Positions 23,001 to 32,902 of a DNA stretch of 64,000 bases are shown here, piece after piece (position 1 is the stretch's first letter; every line of letters starts with the position of its first letter). Origin of the DNA: Pararge aegeria (Eukaryota > Arthropoda > Insecta > Lepidoptera > Nymphalidae); NCBI RefSeq assembly GCF_905163445.1, contig NC_053187.1:5022001-5086000 (forward strand). Direction: 5' to 3'. The notes beneath the pieces are model-generated. The model ran no database searches, was not told the DNA's origin, and saw only the letters and a program-made list of their open reading frames with translations. A program made the translations under genes and the position numbers.

Positions 23001-23382
23001 CTGGCGATGTGTAAAATGTTGTGGCGAATCCTGTGTTGTTATAATTTTTTTTCTTTTTATGTTGTTTTCGGGGATGTTTCCGACCAGATCTAGTTTTGTC
23101 TCTATTAAGGTAAGATTCATTCATTCGAATTTGATCTTCTATTTCTTTAGGATTGACAGCGAGCCTTCTAGAGGGCCTTGTCTCCTCAATAAGGTTTTCC
23201 CAGGCTATGAAACGGTGCGCTAGCATTGTACCTCTCGTTTCGAAGCCAACTATTGGGTCGGAAAATGAAGGAAGTTCGTGACAAACCAGAGGTATTACGG
23301 TGAGGACAGTGGAAGTAGCTACGATTATGAACAGTAAAAAGTAGGAGTAACGGACAATAAACCTCGCATAAGCTGACAACAT
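20059..23382 (-). CDS. disp: Protein dispatched, Hedgehog-release transporter (single coding exon)
   Basis: A 1107-aa polytopic protein of the RND/Patched superfamily; in flies Dispatched exports cholesterol-modified Hedgehog from producing cells. The first membrane helix is at 13-33, followed by a large glycosylatable cysteine-rich extracellular loop to about 380. A sterol-sensing region spans about 380-560, with helix 4 carrying the transport acidic pair GIGADDAF (D454, D455). Helix 7 is near 603-625, a second large loop follows, and helix 10 carries GLAVDFSLHY (D943), the matching acidic site; helices continue to about 1024 and the tail is serine-rich and cytoplasmic. Fly Dispatched is about 1.2 kb of protein, so length fits. 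The ATG at 23382 is the first after an in-frame TGA 15 bp upstream. There are no introns in the coding part. The basic cluster RKHPRKQHKKKK at 101-112 is unusual in the first loop. Confidence 0.95.
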   Translation of the reverse strand: MLSAYARFIVRYSYFLLFIIVATSTVLTVIPLVCHELPSFSDPIVGFETRGTMLAHRFIAWENLIEETRPSRRLAVNPKEIEDQIRMNESYLNRDKTRSGRKHPRKQHKKKKNYNNTGFATTFYTSPDTNVTLNHVHWGFGKNVSYEDENAVYLKNHTRKQWKSLKNMQRTPDNFHHNYASGTCGSPVVDYAHLVITSTDNKSMLSFENVQKVCQLQTLLIELAEDDFYNLCQRSFHSEEICCPIWSVPNYIALISGKNSCENLTKDDVTYVVNILKKCAGYFHNFTLMASCELNRCQVPKYCSQYDAVYNLLFYIIDAYAFSPPQFTESFVKNVMIFLPLPTSRTSLPYYLKLQESNMSYDTLTIPAMDFGLKNALFDLWIIEDAWLIGLGSIFVFLCVWIYTKSLILTLLLFTAITYSLGVAYFFYVYVFNLDFFPFMNLLVVVIVIGIGADDAFLYVKVWKMISKQLIRDNVVSVDNGLTDIKNVTSAGETILVQILEVTLKHSVNAIFITTLTTAVAFYASYVSYIPAINCFSVFAGTAVLVNFLLMVTWLPVSVFILDVKLSVSSWKTLGAISKAVNEIGEDISVILNRFIVTCIMRLHTGFVVILGAIGVYSIVVVFYYPGLQLPDSKQFQLFQTLHPFEQYDMNYRDKFLFERFGHDIGTGSKMPLRWIWGIKAIDNGNHMDPFSKGKLIFDDKFNISNPKSQSWLLEFCSKIKSQPFYQQTLGPLLPNCFIESFKMFMSRKCIDSIDKINRTPCCESSKFPYKKEVFDFCIIKAMESLYQTPRQIFMPGVAGPKFSRSAYPPVVSVIVIEFESVIPYSMSYKSMDDFFVQVENWTKKELENAPPGLKCGWFLSDLQFYDLQATLASGTLLALFLSAGLGFIVLIPSTYNFTVSVCSLLAIIFSSTVTIAALVLNNWKLNILESVAISTSAGLAVDFSLHYALSFTNACGTKTTRVKSALSTSSGPTAAAALTTGFAGIFLLRSNLLPYSQIGTFLALIMSVSWIYATFFLCSLLQIFGGSSSKELNSTEDRKSLSRVSSVCSAVPNLESHELEQLADSNRTNITSQSPSSMSASTVVIHDDFDNSLSRIEKNPSDINNE

Positions 23383-24211
23383 TTTTAGACCTTGATTTCA
23401 TTGATTTCATATTTATAACTCCATTCTTACTCCATTTTGTACACAATTGAAACCAATACATGTCCTTAAAGATGTTTAACGATTTCACATGTTATGATAG
23501 CGTTAGGATTACATTTTTATCAAAATATTTTTTTAGGTATTTTGAAATAAAATAGTCACAAGACAAAGACACATGTCACACACTTGACAATTCACAGCAC
23601 AAGTCACAAGTGCCAAAATCTTGTACAGAGTATAAAAACCGTATTTTACCGATTCGTCTAAAAGCAAGCACTATAGTACAGTAGCCTTAGTATAAGATTT
23701 GTTCGCTCACAATCGAGTATTAAACTTATATTTATGAGAGTATCAAACTTTGTTTCATCAAAGCAAAATAGACCGAATACGAATTACTAGGCACGTATTA
23801 AGGGCGCAAGCCCTATACTTCTGATTTTTATTTTACAAAAGTTGTCAAAGGCCTAATCTAAAGAGCTGCAGGCGAAAATTAAGCTTTAGGAAATTATAGT
23901 TAAGATCTATTTTACTCTGATGTTTGTTTCCACACTAGACAACGACTCAATCGCATTGCGAACGAGCAAATTTTTTACCAAGGCTACAGCAAAATAACAA
24001 CCGAGCATTTTTTTTATTCTTTCAGACATTGATCTATGCTTTTCTGTTTTAACTTAAAATGTAATGGCAACATTTTCTTGTCTCTGACATCTTGTGATCA
24101 CAAGACTTCTTCGTTTTGAGTTTTCTGTCAAGTAAAATTTGGAGAGAAAAGGCCGTCCCTTTTGGGATTTTCTGGTTTTAAAAGCTCCAATTGACGAAAA
24201 CCTCCATCAAG
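23383..24211. promoter_or_regulatory. Head-to-head promoter region of disp and VhaPPA1
   Basis: The 829 bp between the two divergent start codons must hold both 5'UTRs and both promoters. The middle (about 23690-23890) is a dispersed repeat, since words such as ATCGAGTATTAAACTT, CAAAGCAAAAT and TACTTCTGATTT recur at 29411-29600. No TATA box is obvious on either side. Confidence 0.6.
23690..23890 (+). repeat. Dispersed repeat in the disp/VhaPPA1 shared upstream region
   Basis: Shares several blocks in the same order with 29411-29600: AGTATAAGATTTG, CGAGTATTAAACTT, CAAAGCAAAATxGxCC, TACTTCTGATTTT and TTTTACAAA. The family is not identified. Confidence 0.6.
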
Positions 24212-24829
24212 ATGAGATACTTCCTGACGTACCTGTTTGTGTTGCTGCTGTCGCTCGCCATACCCATATTTTCGTTGTACTACCTTCTTACTGGAAAGGG
24301 TGAGCAAATCAGTTTCGGATGGTTCCTGGAGAACACGTCTCCCTATATGTGGGGGACGTTGGGAATTGCTTTCGCAGTAGCCTTTTCAGTAGTGGGGGCT
24401 GCAATGGGAATCCATACCACCGGAGTAAGCATAGTGGGAGGTGGTGTCAAAGCTCCCAGGATCAAGACGAAGAACTTGATCTCCGTTATTTTCTGTGAAG
24501 CAGTGGCCATTTATGGATTGATTACGGCCATCGTGCTGTCGGGTATGTTGGAGCAGTACAAAGAGCCATTCTTGGATATAGCTATCAAGCAACAGAATTG
24601 GATGGCTGGGTACGTCATGTTCGGTGCTGGGCTGGCCGTGGGGCTGGTAAACCTTTTCTGTGGCATCTCTGTCGGGATCGTCGGGTCAGGAGCTGCCCTC
24701 GCTGATGCAGCCAACGCAGCCCTGTTTGTAAAGATCCTGATTGTGGAAATCTTTGGGTCGGCCATTGGGTTGTTTGGACTGATTGTCGGCATTTACATGA
24801 CTTCAAAAGTTAAAATGGGAAACCAGTAA
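24212..24829 (+). CDS. VhaPPA1-1: V-type H+-ATPase 21 kDa proteolipid subunit c''
   Basis: A 205-aa membrane subunit of the V0 rotor that carries protons in acidifying organelles and plasma-membrane V-ATPases. Its length equals that of human ATP6V0B (205 aa). Five hydrophobic segments are visible: about 5-26, 47-70, 88-112, 132-158 and 172-198. The helix SVIFCEAVAIYG contains E96, which corresponds to the essential proton-binding glutamate of c'' subunits; a second glutamate, E179, is in the last helix. The glycine-rich GVSIVGGGVKAPRI and GIVGSGAALADA loops are characteristic. The start is ATG 24212, with A at -3; a longer frame would need TTG at 24191 and is not supported. There is no intron in the CDS. 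It is divergent from disp, and a polyadenylation signal lies 100 bp after the stop. The paralog number in the symbol is tentative. Confidence 0.95.
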   Translation: MRYFLTYLFVLLLSLAIPIFSLYYLLTGKGEQISFGWFLENTSPYMWGTLGIAFAVAFSVVGAAMGIHTTGVSIVGGGVKAPRIKTKNLISVIFCEAVAIYGLITAIVLSGMLEQYKEPFLDIAIKQQNWMAGYVMFGAGLAVGLVNLFCGISVGIVGSGAALADAANAALFVKILIVEIFGSAIGLFGLIVGIYMTSKVKMGNQ

Positions 24830-24927
24830 CTTAAGAAGAAAGTCATACTTGAATTTAAGTGTAAGTATCAAAAAAATATGTTCTTAGTTAGTGCAATGTT
24901 TTAAATTGTATAATTTATGTGTTCCAA

Positions 24928-24933
24928 AATAAA
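24928..24933 (+). terminator. Polyadenylation signal of VhaPPA1
   Basis: AATAAA about 100 bp downstream of the stop at 24829, with a T-rich stretch following. Longer 3'UTRs cannot be excluded. Confidence 0.65.
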
Positions 24934-25529
24934 TTTTATGCTATTTTTTATGCATTATTGATTCACATTTCTCTATTTAAGATAATTACGATCCATCCTA
25001 CTAAAATATTTATTAATGATTAATTGAATTACAATGCAATGTCAATCATGCTTCTATTTCAAAGAATATGGCATAAATTAAAGATATAGTATATTCAATA
25101 GAATTTATTTATATATAATTTTTTGAATTTTATATATACTTAAACTGTATTAGAAAATAATTCGATTATAAATTAATAAAACAAAAATGCTCAGCATTAA
25201 TAAGAATGGCTTATTGTTGTTTATCTCAATAATATCTTACCAATACAGTTTACTGATTAGAATTTCTCTCATTTTCAGCACTAAAGCAAATGTGCTAGCC
25301 AGATATGCATGATCAAGGTCTTACATCTGAAAATATAGACATTTGCATATCCACACATTTCCAAACCTCTAAATGTAGTAAAACTGGGCTAGTTATCCTA
25401 TTATAATTAAAATGTGATAGTCCATATGGAAAATTATATGCCCCTTAACAGTTTAGCATTCTGAAGAGATACTGTGTATAAACAGATTAGGCGTAGGTAT
25501 AAAATATCTACCAGCAGGGCTAACACAGG

Positions 25530-25830
25530 CAGGGCTAGGCCCGACAAGGGATTTAATCAAAATCTAATGCTAAACCCTTTGCCCCTATTTGTTACTACAC
25601 ATAAATTATTTGGATATTATTTCTACTTGTGGCACCAGTGCTCTGAGAGTTGATAAAGCTGTGGGAGTAGATAAATCCTTTCCCCATGGAGATAATTGTC
25701 TCCTACCGATACAGGCTGTGCGGCTCAGGTTCGCCTGGTCCCTGGTGTCACTTCAACCTGTGTGATCTATTGTGAAGCTGCTGTCTAGATCTCCCAGCAA
25801 GCATTGGTTGCCGCCAAGAACAGCAACATT
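25530..25830 (+). repeat. Dispersed repeat (TGCTCTGAGAG...GATAATTGTCTCCTA family)
   Basis: Shares GCGCCAGTGCTCTGAGAG-like, AAAGCTGTGGGAG, ATCCTTTCCCC and GATAATTGxCTCCTA words with both arms of the inverted pair at 43553-43980. The GGTCCCTGGTGTCACTTC part beyond is not shared. Confidence 0.6.
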
Positions 25831-26547
25831 TTCCTTTCGAAAAAGAAACTTAGCATCTTGCTACTCACAGAACTCTCATGGAAATGGGTCAAGAACTTAG
25901 TTCATACAATGAGGGAAGTTCAGATTGCCTTTATTGCTTTTTATCACTAGCAGTAGTAATGTAGCTAACAGCTTAACATGCTCTCCAAGTCACAACAAAT
26001 AGGAAATACCTATCAATTTTTTGTCCAAGTCCAGGAATAAAATTCCACACTTAATTGTAATAAAGTCATGGAGCCAACTAGGCAGGCCAAATTATTTGAA
26101 GGTTATTTTTATTATGTAAAGTATGTAATCATAATAAATAGACATTTCTCTTCTAATTTCAGTATGCAAGAGCACTGGTACTCCTATCCTGACCTTGACC
26201 TCATCTAACTCGCTGCCAGTGCTTCAAACAAAAATGTATTTATTTAAGGAGCAATATAAGCTTTGAATAAGTGTTGGGACTTGTATACTTTGGAATATAT
26301 ACTTCAGAATTGCTGTGTTACAAAAAGTATGTGCAATTATTATTTGACTTATTCTGTTTTTTTATAATGTTGATTACCTTAGCACTTGGGAGACCTATTT
26401 GATGGACATCTAAATAATATGCAGACAGTAAGTTACAACCTTGTTTGTCTAATTGCAACAAATTCATAAATATGAATATCTAGTTTTAGTTCTACCATTC
26501 CTTTTTTGATTTGACTAGACTTCAAAAAAATTACTACCTATTATGTA

Positions 26548-26583
26548 TTTTGTTATGTAAACTATTGAGTTTACATAACAAAA
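26548..26583. repeat. 16-bp perfect hairpin
   Basis: TTTTGTTATGTAAACT, loop ATTG, then the exact reverse complement. Intergenic. Confidence 0.85.
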
Positions 26584-28213
26584 ATTCAAGCATCTGCCTT
26601 AATTTAGTTTAGTTTCTTTGAGAAAAATCTTTGTTTTTTTTTTGTACACATTCTCTAAATAGGTTTTGTATTCAATTACTCTAACTAATATAATGTACAA
26701 ACTATGCCTGTTTTTAAGCATTGTGCTAAGGTTTCAAACATTAAATCATTTTACAGAAAAGATTGTATTGGATTGTTATTAGACCACTTTAATCATTGTA
26801 ACCAATAATAATATATGATTTAAATACCATATCACAGTGTCCTGTATTAAATTGACTAGATATATAGTGCATTTTATATACTTAAATATATTTTGTCTCA
26901 TCGTAGTATTTTATAATGTTAACCAAATAACTACGTTAAGCAGACCTTGTTTACTATGGCATGTAGGATGAAACACATTTGGAAAATAAAATATTCACAT
27001 GTTAATTTCTAATATCACTAAATACATTTTTGTTGTTGTAACATACCTTACATATCTCTTGTTTGAAGTGGTTCAACACGTCACTAGATGTATAGTGGCG
27101 CTTTCAATGTCATAGAAAATAGGGCCCAGACTGGATGCACTGATGTATGTAGTCATTTTGTTTAAGGCTTAAACATTCCATGAAATGTTAATACAACGTT
27201 TTTGAACGCTTTGATTGGTAAAAGCCACTGTATATAAATAAATGACACTTATGTTAATTGTTTTTCGCCGTTTGAGAGTTCTAGCGGAAAATGTATGCCC
27301 TTTAAGGTATGGGAATGTTGATTTACCCCCCATAATGGGTATTTATTTATGTCACTCTGTCATATTTACCATTAATTTCAGTGCACACTTATATGCATGT
27401 GAATATAAGTTTTTTTTTTGTAAAGATTTTTCATTATTACAACTCATGTGACACCACCAATTTAATACCTCTTGTGGTCACAATGACCCTTCTTCCCCCT
27501 ATAATATTTTGAAATCACCCCAATTTTGTAATGTTTGTCTGATTTCTGCCATTTCGTTTAACTATATTGTTGGAACACGTATAAATATTGTCATTAATAA
27601 ATGTAAGTAAATATATATTAATTTCTCTTATAGAATTAACATAGCCGGAAAATTAATGATAATTGATGTTCATAAATATTTAAAATTTGTCTATTTTTTA
27701 TGAAATTAAATTGTTACTGTTTGTAAATATTAGTTTGCTTATTTATATTTAAATGAGAAATGAGATAGATACACACTAATTTATTTGTATATGTAAATTC
27801 ATGTTCACATTAACTTAAATTCACAGATTAAAGGGTAAATAAAGGTAGAGCCGTTGCAAAATAGTTTTCCTAAAAGTAAGTAAATAATTAGCTCTTTTGA
27901 AATGCAATAAGGCCAGGACCTATTTACTCTCTTTAACCTTTAATCTATGTTTAAAATTAGATGTTATGTGAATGCTGTCTTTTTAGACAGGGACTAGCAT
28001 TGTTCAACTTTTGGCACAAACCATGTGCACATGAATCAAAACAATTAAGAAAAGTATTATCGTGTCAGCGTAAGTACTACTTACTGAAGCGTTTATAAGT
28101 TAAAACATATTTGTGCAAATGTAGATATTATGTATGTTGATGAATAAATAGCTAAAAGTTTTGAGTGTTCTTTATTTTTATTTCCCGATATGATTTAAGT
28201 TATAAATATTGTG

Positions 28214-28380
28214 CTGTGTGGTGACGGCGAATCAGAATACAGTTCTCACCAACCCTCCTCTTCCCACGGGTGCGACTAAATTAATATAGCAGAGAACGGG
28301 CAGTAGCGTCCTCTGTGCTACTACTATCATCTACTACGATCACCCTCCCCTCCCTTTGGGAGATTACTAATCCATTCAAC
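28214..28380 (+). repeat. Transposon-derived block (TCCCACGGGTGCGACTAA type)
   Basis: Contains GAATACAGTTCTCACC, CTTCCCACGGGTGCGACTAA and ATCACCCTCCCCTCCCTTTG, words I associate with lepidopteran LINE leaders. The assignment is from memory and weak. Confidence 0.35.
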
Positions 28381-29410
28381 AGTGGGCATTTTGATGGGTC
28401 TTTGATAAGAATTTCAAGAAAATAACGTTTGTATAAAATGGTTTAATGGGTTTTCTGTACATTTCAGCCACTCATAACTTTATAGATAAACAGTACTATA
28501 TACTAGTTTTCTGGTTTTCTATCAGTGTTTGTATCCTCTATGTTAACCATTATGTCATAATACAGCAGACATCATTTTTTTATCTGTTTGCCGGTGGTTT
28601 GCAGTCTTGGCCTTGTCCTCTGGACGCGTTATTGTATCACGGCCCACGGGCAGTATGCTGTATGACCGAGCGACGTGGAGGATGGTTCATCCAAAATACA
28701 ACTCAATGAAATTTTGCCATAACCGCCATGATTTTGGCCACGAGGCTCCACAGCTCCTTACGTACCTGTACTTAGGCTATAAATGTTTGAGTATTCGGTA
28801 TACCGTAATATCGATTATACAGTATTCAGGTAAACAAAAGACAGGTTCCGCAGATCGATATCTGCGAAAGAGACATAGACCGAGAGACAATGATGGATGA
28901 CACAAGCTTTTCTCCCGGGGACACCTTTTGGACGCACCAGACCTTCCCAATATGTGATGCATAGACAAGAACAAGAATTTATCTAATATACACACAATAA
29001 GTCCAAAGCTCGAGTGAGTACATATTTAGTGGGTTGAAGGAAAGGTCTTTGTTTTGTCCCGAAATGTACTTCCAAGTCACAGTCATATCGATGGCTAGGT
29101 TTTGCAAAACTGAATATACAAATAAAGAACCACCTTTAGCAATAAAATATTTTATTTCAATAAAAACAGTTCAGATTCTACATTTTGTAGGTACCTACTG
29201 TAACTAATAATCAATTTTGTTACAAATGGAATGCATTAATTATAAATTCACTGAATGAAATGCATGGTTGCCTTAGTATTTTTCGACTCAATATTATTCG
29301 ACAAAAATTGCTTAGTCCTGGTTTTAAACTTTTAAATCGACAAGTTTACCCAAATAGCATAATCATTTGGGTTAATTCAGTTGTACACAAAATTTAAACC
29401 GATCACTACG

Positions 29411-29600
29411 TAGGTAGTATAAGATTTGCAAGGAGCCGTTATCGAGTATTAAACTTTGTATCGGCAAAGCAAAATGGGCCAGATGTCACTTAATTTTAGA
29501 GTCGTAAATCCGGTACTTCTGATTTTAGTTTTACAAACGTTCTTGCTTGTAGGCAAATTTGAGCTTTAACACAATGCACATATGATGCAATTTAATGGGA
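29411..29600 (+). repeat. Second copy of the disp/VhaPPA1 upstream repeat
   Basis: Blocks shared in the same order with 23690-23890; see that entry. Confidence 0.55.
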
Positions 29601-32600
29601 AGTTCCATCCTCGAAATCGACTCCTCGATTGCAAGCGAGAAAATCTTTTATCTACTAAGTCTCCAGTGGAGACTATTTTAAATGACTTAGGCTGTAAGCT
29701 AATAACACTAAAGAGGCTGAGTTTTATTGGCTTTGCCAGCATTCTTCGTGTTTTCTATATATAACGCTGCGAAAACATCAACTTGACAAGAAAAAATATG
29801 CAAAACTTTTATTATTAATTACATTTAATATCAAATAAAAGGTACTCGTATTATAAAGGTATAGGCAAAAATTTACCGTTCTTCTGTGTAGTATACTATT
29901 ATTCTATGACGTAATGAAAACTCCAACATGGCGGACTTGAACCGGAAGGTACAGAAATAGAAAAAAAAGTAAAAACCTATCAATTTTTTTCTTATTTTTT
30001 CGAAAAATGTTAGCAAAACTTAGCCGTTTTTGTGTTTTTTGTAGTTGTGGATTCAAGTCTAAATTTAATGGCAACTAAGTATTTAATTAGTTCAAGCTTT
30101 GTGTCAACTAAATTAACTCAAAAAGATAATGCGCACAAAATGTATTTAAATTAATATTCTTTATACATTGACAAATCATACATAATATTCTTATAGAGTT
30201 TCTATTCTATATAGTATGGTGAATACTGCATAATTAAAACTCATTTATTTATATGGCAATGTGATTATAGGGAATGTTCGAGTAAAGCTTTATTTCCCTA
30301 TTCTTAAAATTATTATTAAACTAATTTATTAATTGCTACAAAGTGTAAAAAGTCTATTTATTTACAAAATAGGTGGACTCTTCGTTAAATCGCTCAAAAT
30401 ACACACAACACTCTTGACGGTCAGTATTTACATTGCATATATTCGTTCTAAAAACTATATCGACTATGAACTTTCCTCTACACTTTTTACTATTATAGTT
30501 TTTTAATTAACTTTTAAATTCATATCAAATTTGCAGAATCAACACGACTCTAGCCTCCATTGTATTCTAGAATTCTCCATTTGATTCTATTCTAGACTCT
30601 CCAGAAGAAGTTAAACTTTTTTTTTTCAAGCATAGCGCCATCATCATCATTGACTCATAGAAAGTGTTACTTGATTTACTCATATAAAGTGTTGCTAGAA
30701 GAAGAAAATTGTAAGAGGATATACGTTTTAATTTTTAAAAATCATCATCAAATCCGTTGATGTTTGTTTTCATTGTTCGGCAGCTAGCATTTATGGCTAA
30801 AATAATTAATTATAACAATGAAACACAATGGCACTTCAAGTCACTTGTGACAGCTGGTACACTATTACTATAATGTGTTTGGCAAGTTGAGTGTTGATAT
30901 GTTAAAGTTTCCGGCCGCGATATACTTATACCTACTTAGTTATATGCGGGTTCCAATCCCGACGGTTCGGCAATTTTGATATGCATTCAAAAATTTAAAA
31001 AATTCTTTCAAAAATGCCTCTTGAAACTAGAATAGTCTGACAGCTAGAGAATGGTTTGTTAACATTGTCTTACCACCTGTAATGGAGATAATCAATGATA
31101 AGTACAGTATAATTTGAAATTTAGTAACTTTTAAAGATACATACATGCTCAATACAACCTTTAAAAATTCAATACAAGTTGAGTGAATATCAGTTTTGGG
31201 TTGCTCTGCGATCTACTGTTTAATTTTACCAAAATAATTTTCAACTGTTAATTAATAAAACTCTCCCAGAAATAGCTTACCAGCTCGAGGCCTAAGTTCT
31301 TTAAACGTAAGCTGTCTCTTAAAGATTTAAATAAGTTTTGGTATCTTATAAAAATATTTCACATCTTGTAAACCTACAACTAGGGTACATCATAAAGATC
31401 TACATAATCTTTTATAACTTATCTTCCCGCACCGGCGTCTTCACTAACGATAATATGAAGTACGACCGAAAACACTGACAACGATGCAGTAATCAAATGA
31501 AAGTCTTTATTTTATTCTGATTGGTGGATCTTAGTACAATGCGTTTGGATACACAGTGATACTTCATATTAAGGTTTGCGAACATGGTGTTATTCTATAT
31601 ACAATTATCTACTGACTTTGGATGATAACTTCGTAAGCAATATTCTAACAAGCCAAATTTTCATAATGAAGCATATATATATTTCCACAGTATATTTTTT
31701 TTTTTACCGAATCGGTTCTAATTTTCGTAGTAGGTACACAGAAATAAAATTGGTAAAACTATATCATGCATTTCTATGCCGCAGAGTCTTGTAAAAGGAT
31801 TGCACTACAGATTCATTTCATTGCAATTTAATTATGTTTGATTACAGTACAAACTTTTAAATATAGGTTAAGATTTCTTCATCCTATGTACAAATAACAA
31901 AAAACCTTATTTATATAAAAAAACTACATTTACATCATTAAAATATATTGAACACCCGTTTAGTTAAATCCTACTCAATGAATATAAATTGCATTTAAAA
32001 ATCTACTAAAAAAAATTTAATTCGAATTATTTCAATAAAAAAAAACATTAAAATTTGAGATCTAATTTATTTGAGCATTGATTGAGTGCAATGGTGGATT
32101 TTGTATTAAAATATTTAAATCTTAAAAACTACCATTTCATATAAATGGCAACTATTCTACTTAAAGCATAGAAAATCTATTTGAAATAATCGTTAATATG
32201 AAAAGTCATCTAAAATCCAACCATTTCAATACGCTACTTTTGAGCGGTTTAATTTTTTTTAAATATTTTTTTTGAAAGTAGTCATGTTTTTACATAAGAA
32301 CGAATGCAAAATTTTACAAGTTTTATTTAATAACGTACATATATAACGTTGAATAGAACTGTCAAAAGCAGTCTATTAAAAAGCTTTAACTACCTGTAGT
32401 TGTAGAAGGTCTAGGAAGTAGGAACATAATTGTAGTCAAGCCATACATTTCACTGCTGTTATTTATCATGTATTTTATAATTATCATGTACTTTGCCAAA
32501 GCTAATCAAATGATTGATATTTGACAACTTTTTACAATCTGATTGGTTTGTAGGATGAATAACTTTTGGTGCTTACATCCTAACCCATAAGATAATAAAG

Positions 32601-32779
32601 CAACAGCGAAAAGTATTTAGAAGTTTTAAGACTATTAATTCTACAACTGCAAATGTCATACAACTCTAGCCCTCGAACAGGTCTAAAACTTATTTGACAG
32701 GTCTGTATTATCTATGGCAGTGAGCACTGAGTATGCGCCAGTCTTCGTAGATATAACAGCTAAACTATGATGAAATATG

Positions 32780-32785
32780 TTTATT
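32780..32785 (-). terminator. Candidate polyadenylation signal of stan
   Basis: AATAAA on the minus strand, 78 bp past the stop codon. Fly flamingo transcripts have longer 3'UTRs, so this may be only one of several sites. Confidence 0.4.
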
Positions 32786-32862
32786 TTACAAAATATAATA
32801 GTCAAATAAATTAATTAACTAATTGAGATTCATTGGAAATCTTGTACTATATTGTGATCTTA

Positions 32863-32902
32863 TTACACTCTCGTCTCGGCGTCGTCTTCAGTAGTAGATT
32901 TC
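32863..32902 (-). CDS. stan: stan terminal exon: class I PDZ ligand ETRV
   Basis: Forty bases encode KSTTEDDAETRV and TAA after the 2305-bp last intron. The acceptor is TCTGTTACAG. The last four residues fit x-S/T-x-V, a class I PDZ-binding ligand. Phase joins exon 35 exactly. The short length makes it the least certain exon, but the motif and phase support it. Confidence 0.82.

Larger units (their letters stand above)
24934..32779. other. Gene-poor interval between VhaPPA1 and stan
   Basis: I find no gene. The interval includes a dispersed repeat at 25530-25830, a 16-bp hairpin at 26548-26583, a transposon-like block at 28214-28380 and a repeat at 29411-29600. A tRNA-like B-box word (GGGTTCCAATCCCGACGG, near 30947) is a SINE relic. 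The patch 28590-28770 is GC-rich and preceded by an acceptor-like pyrimidine tract, but I cannot match it to a protein. Confidence 0.5.

Noticed and set aside
24191..24211. Upstream extension of the V-ATPase c'' frame
   Set aside because: It would start at TTG, and the extra residues do not belong to the family; ATG 24212 gives exactly the expected 205 aa.
30930..30975. tRNA-like B box GGGTTCCAATCCCGACGG
   Set aside because: No matching A box or cloverleaf; best read as a SINE relic.
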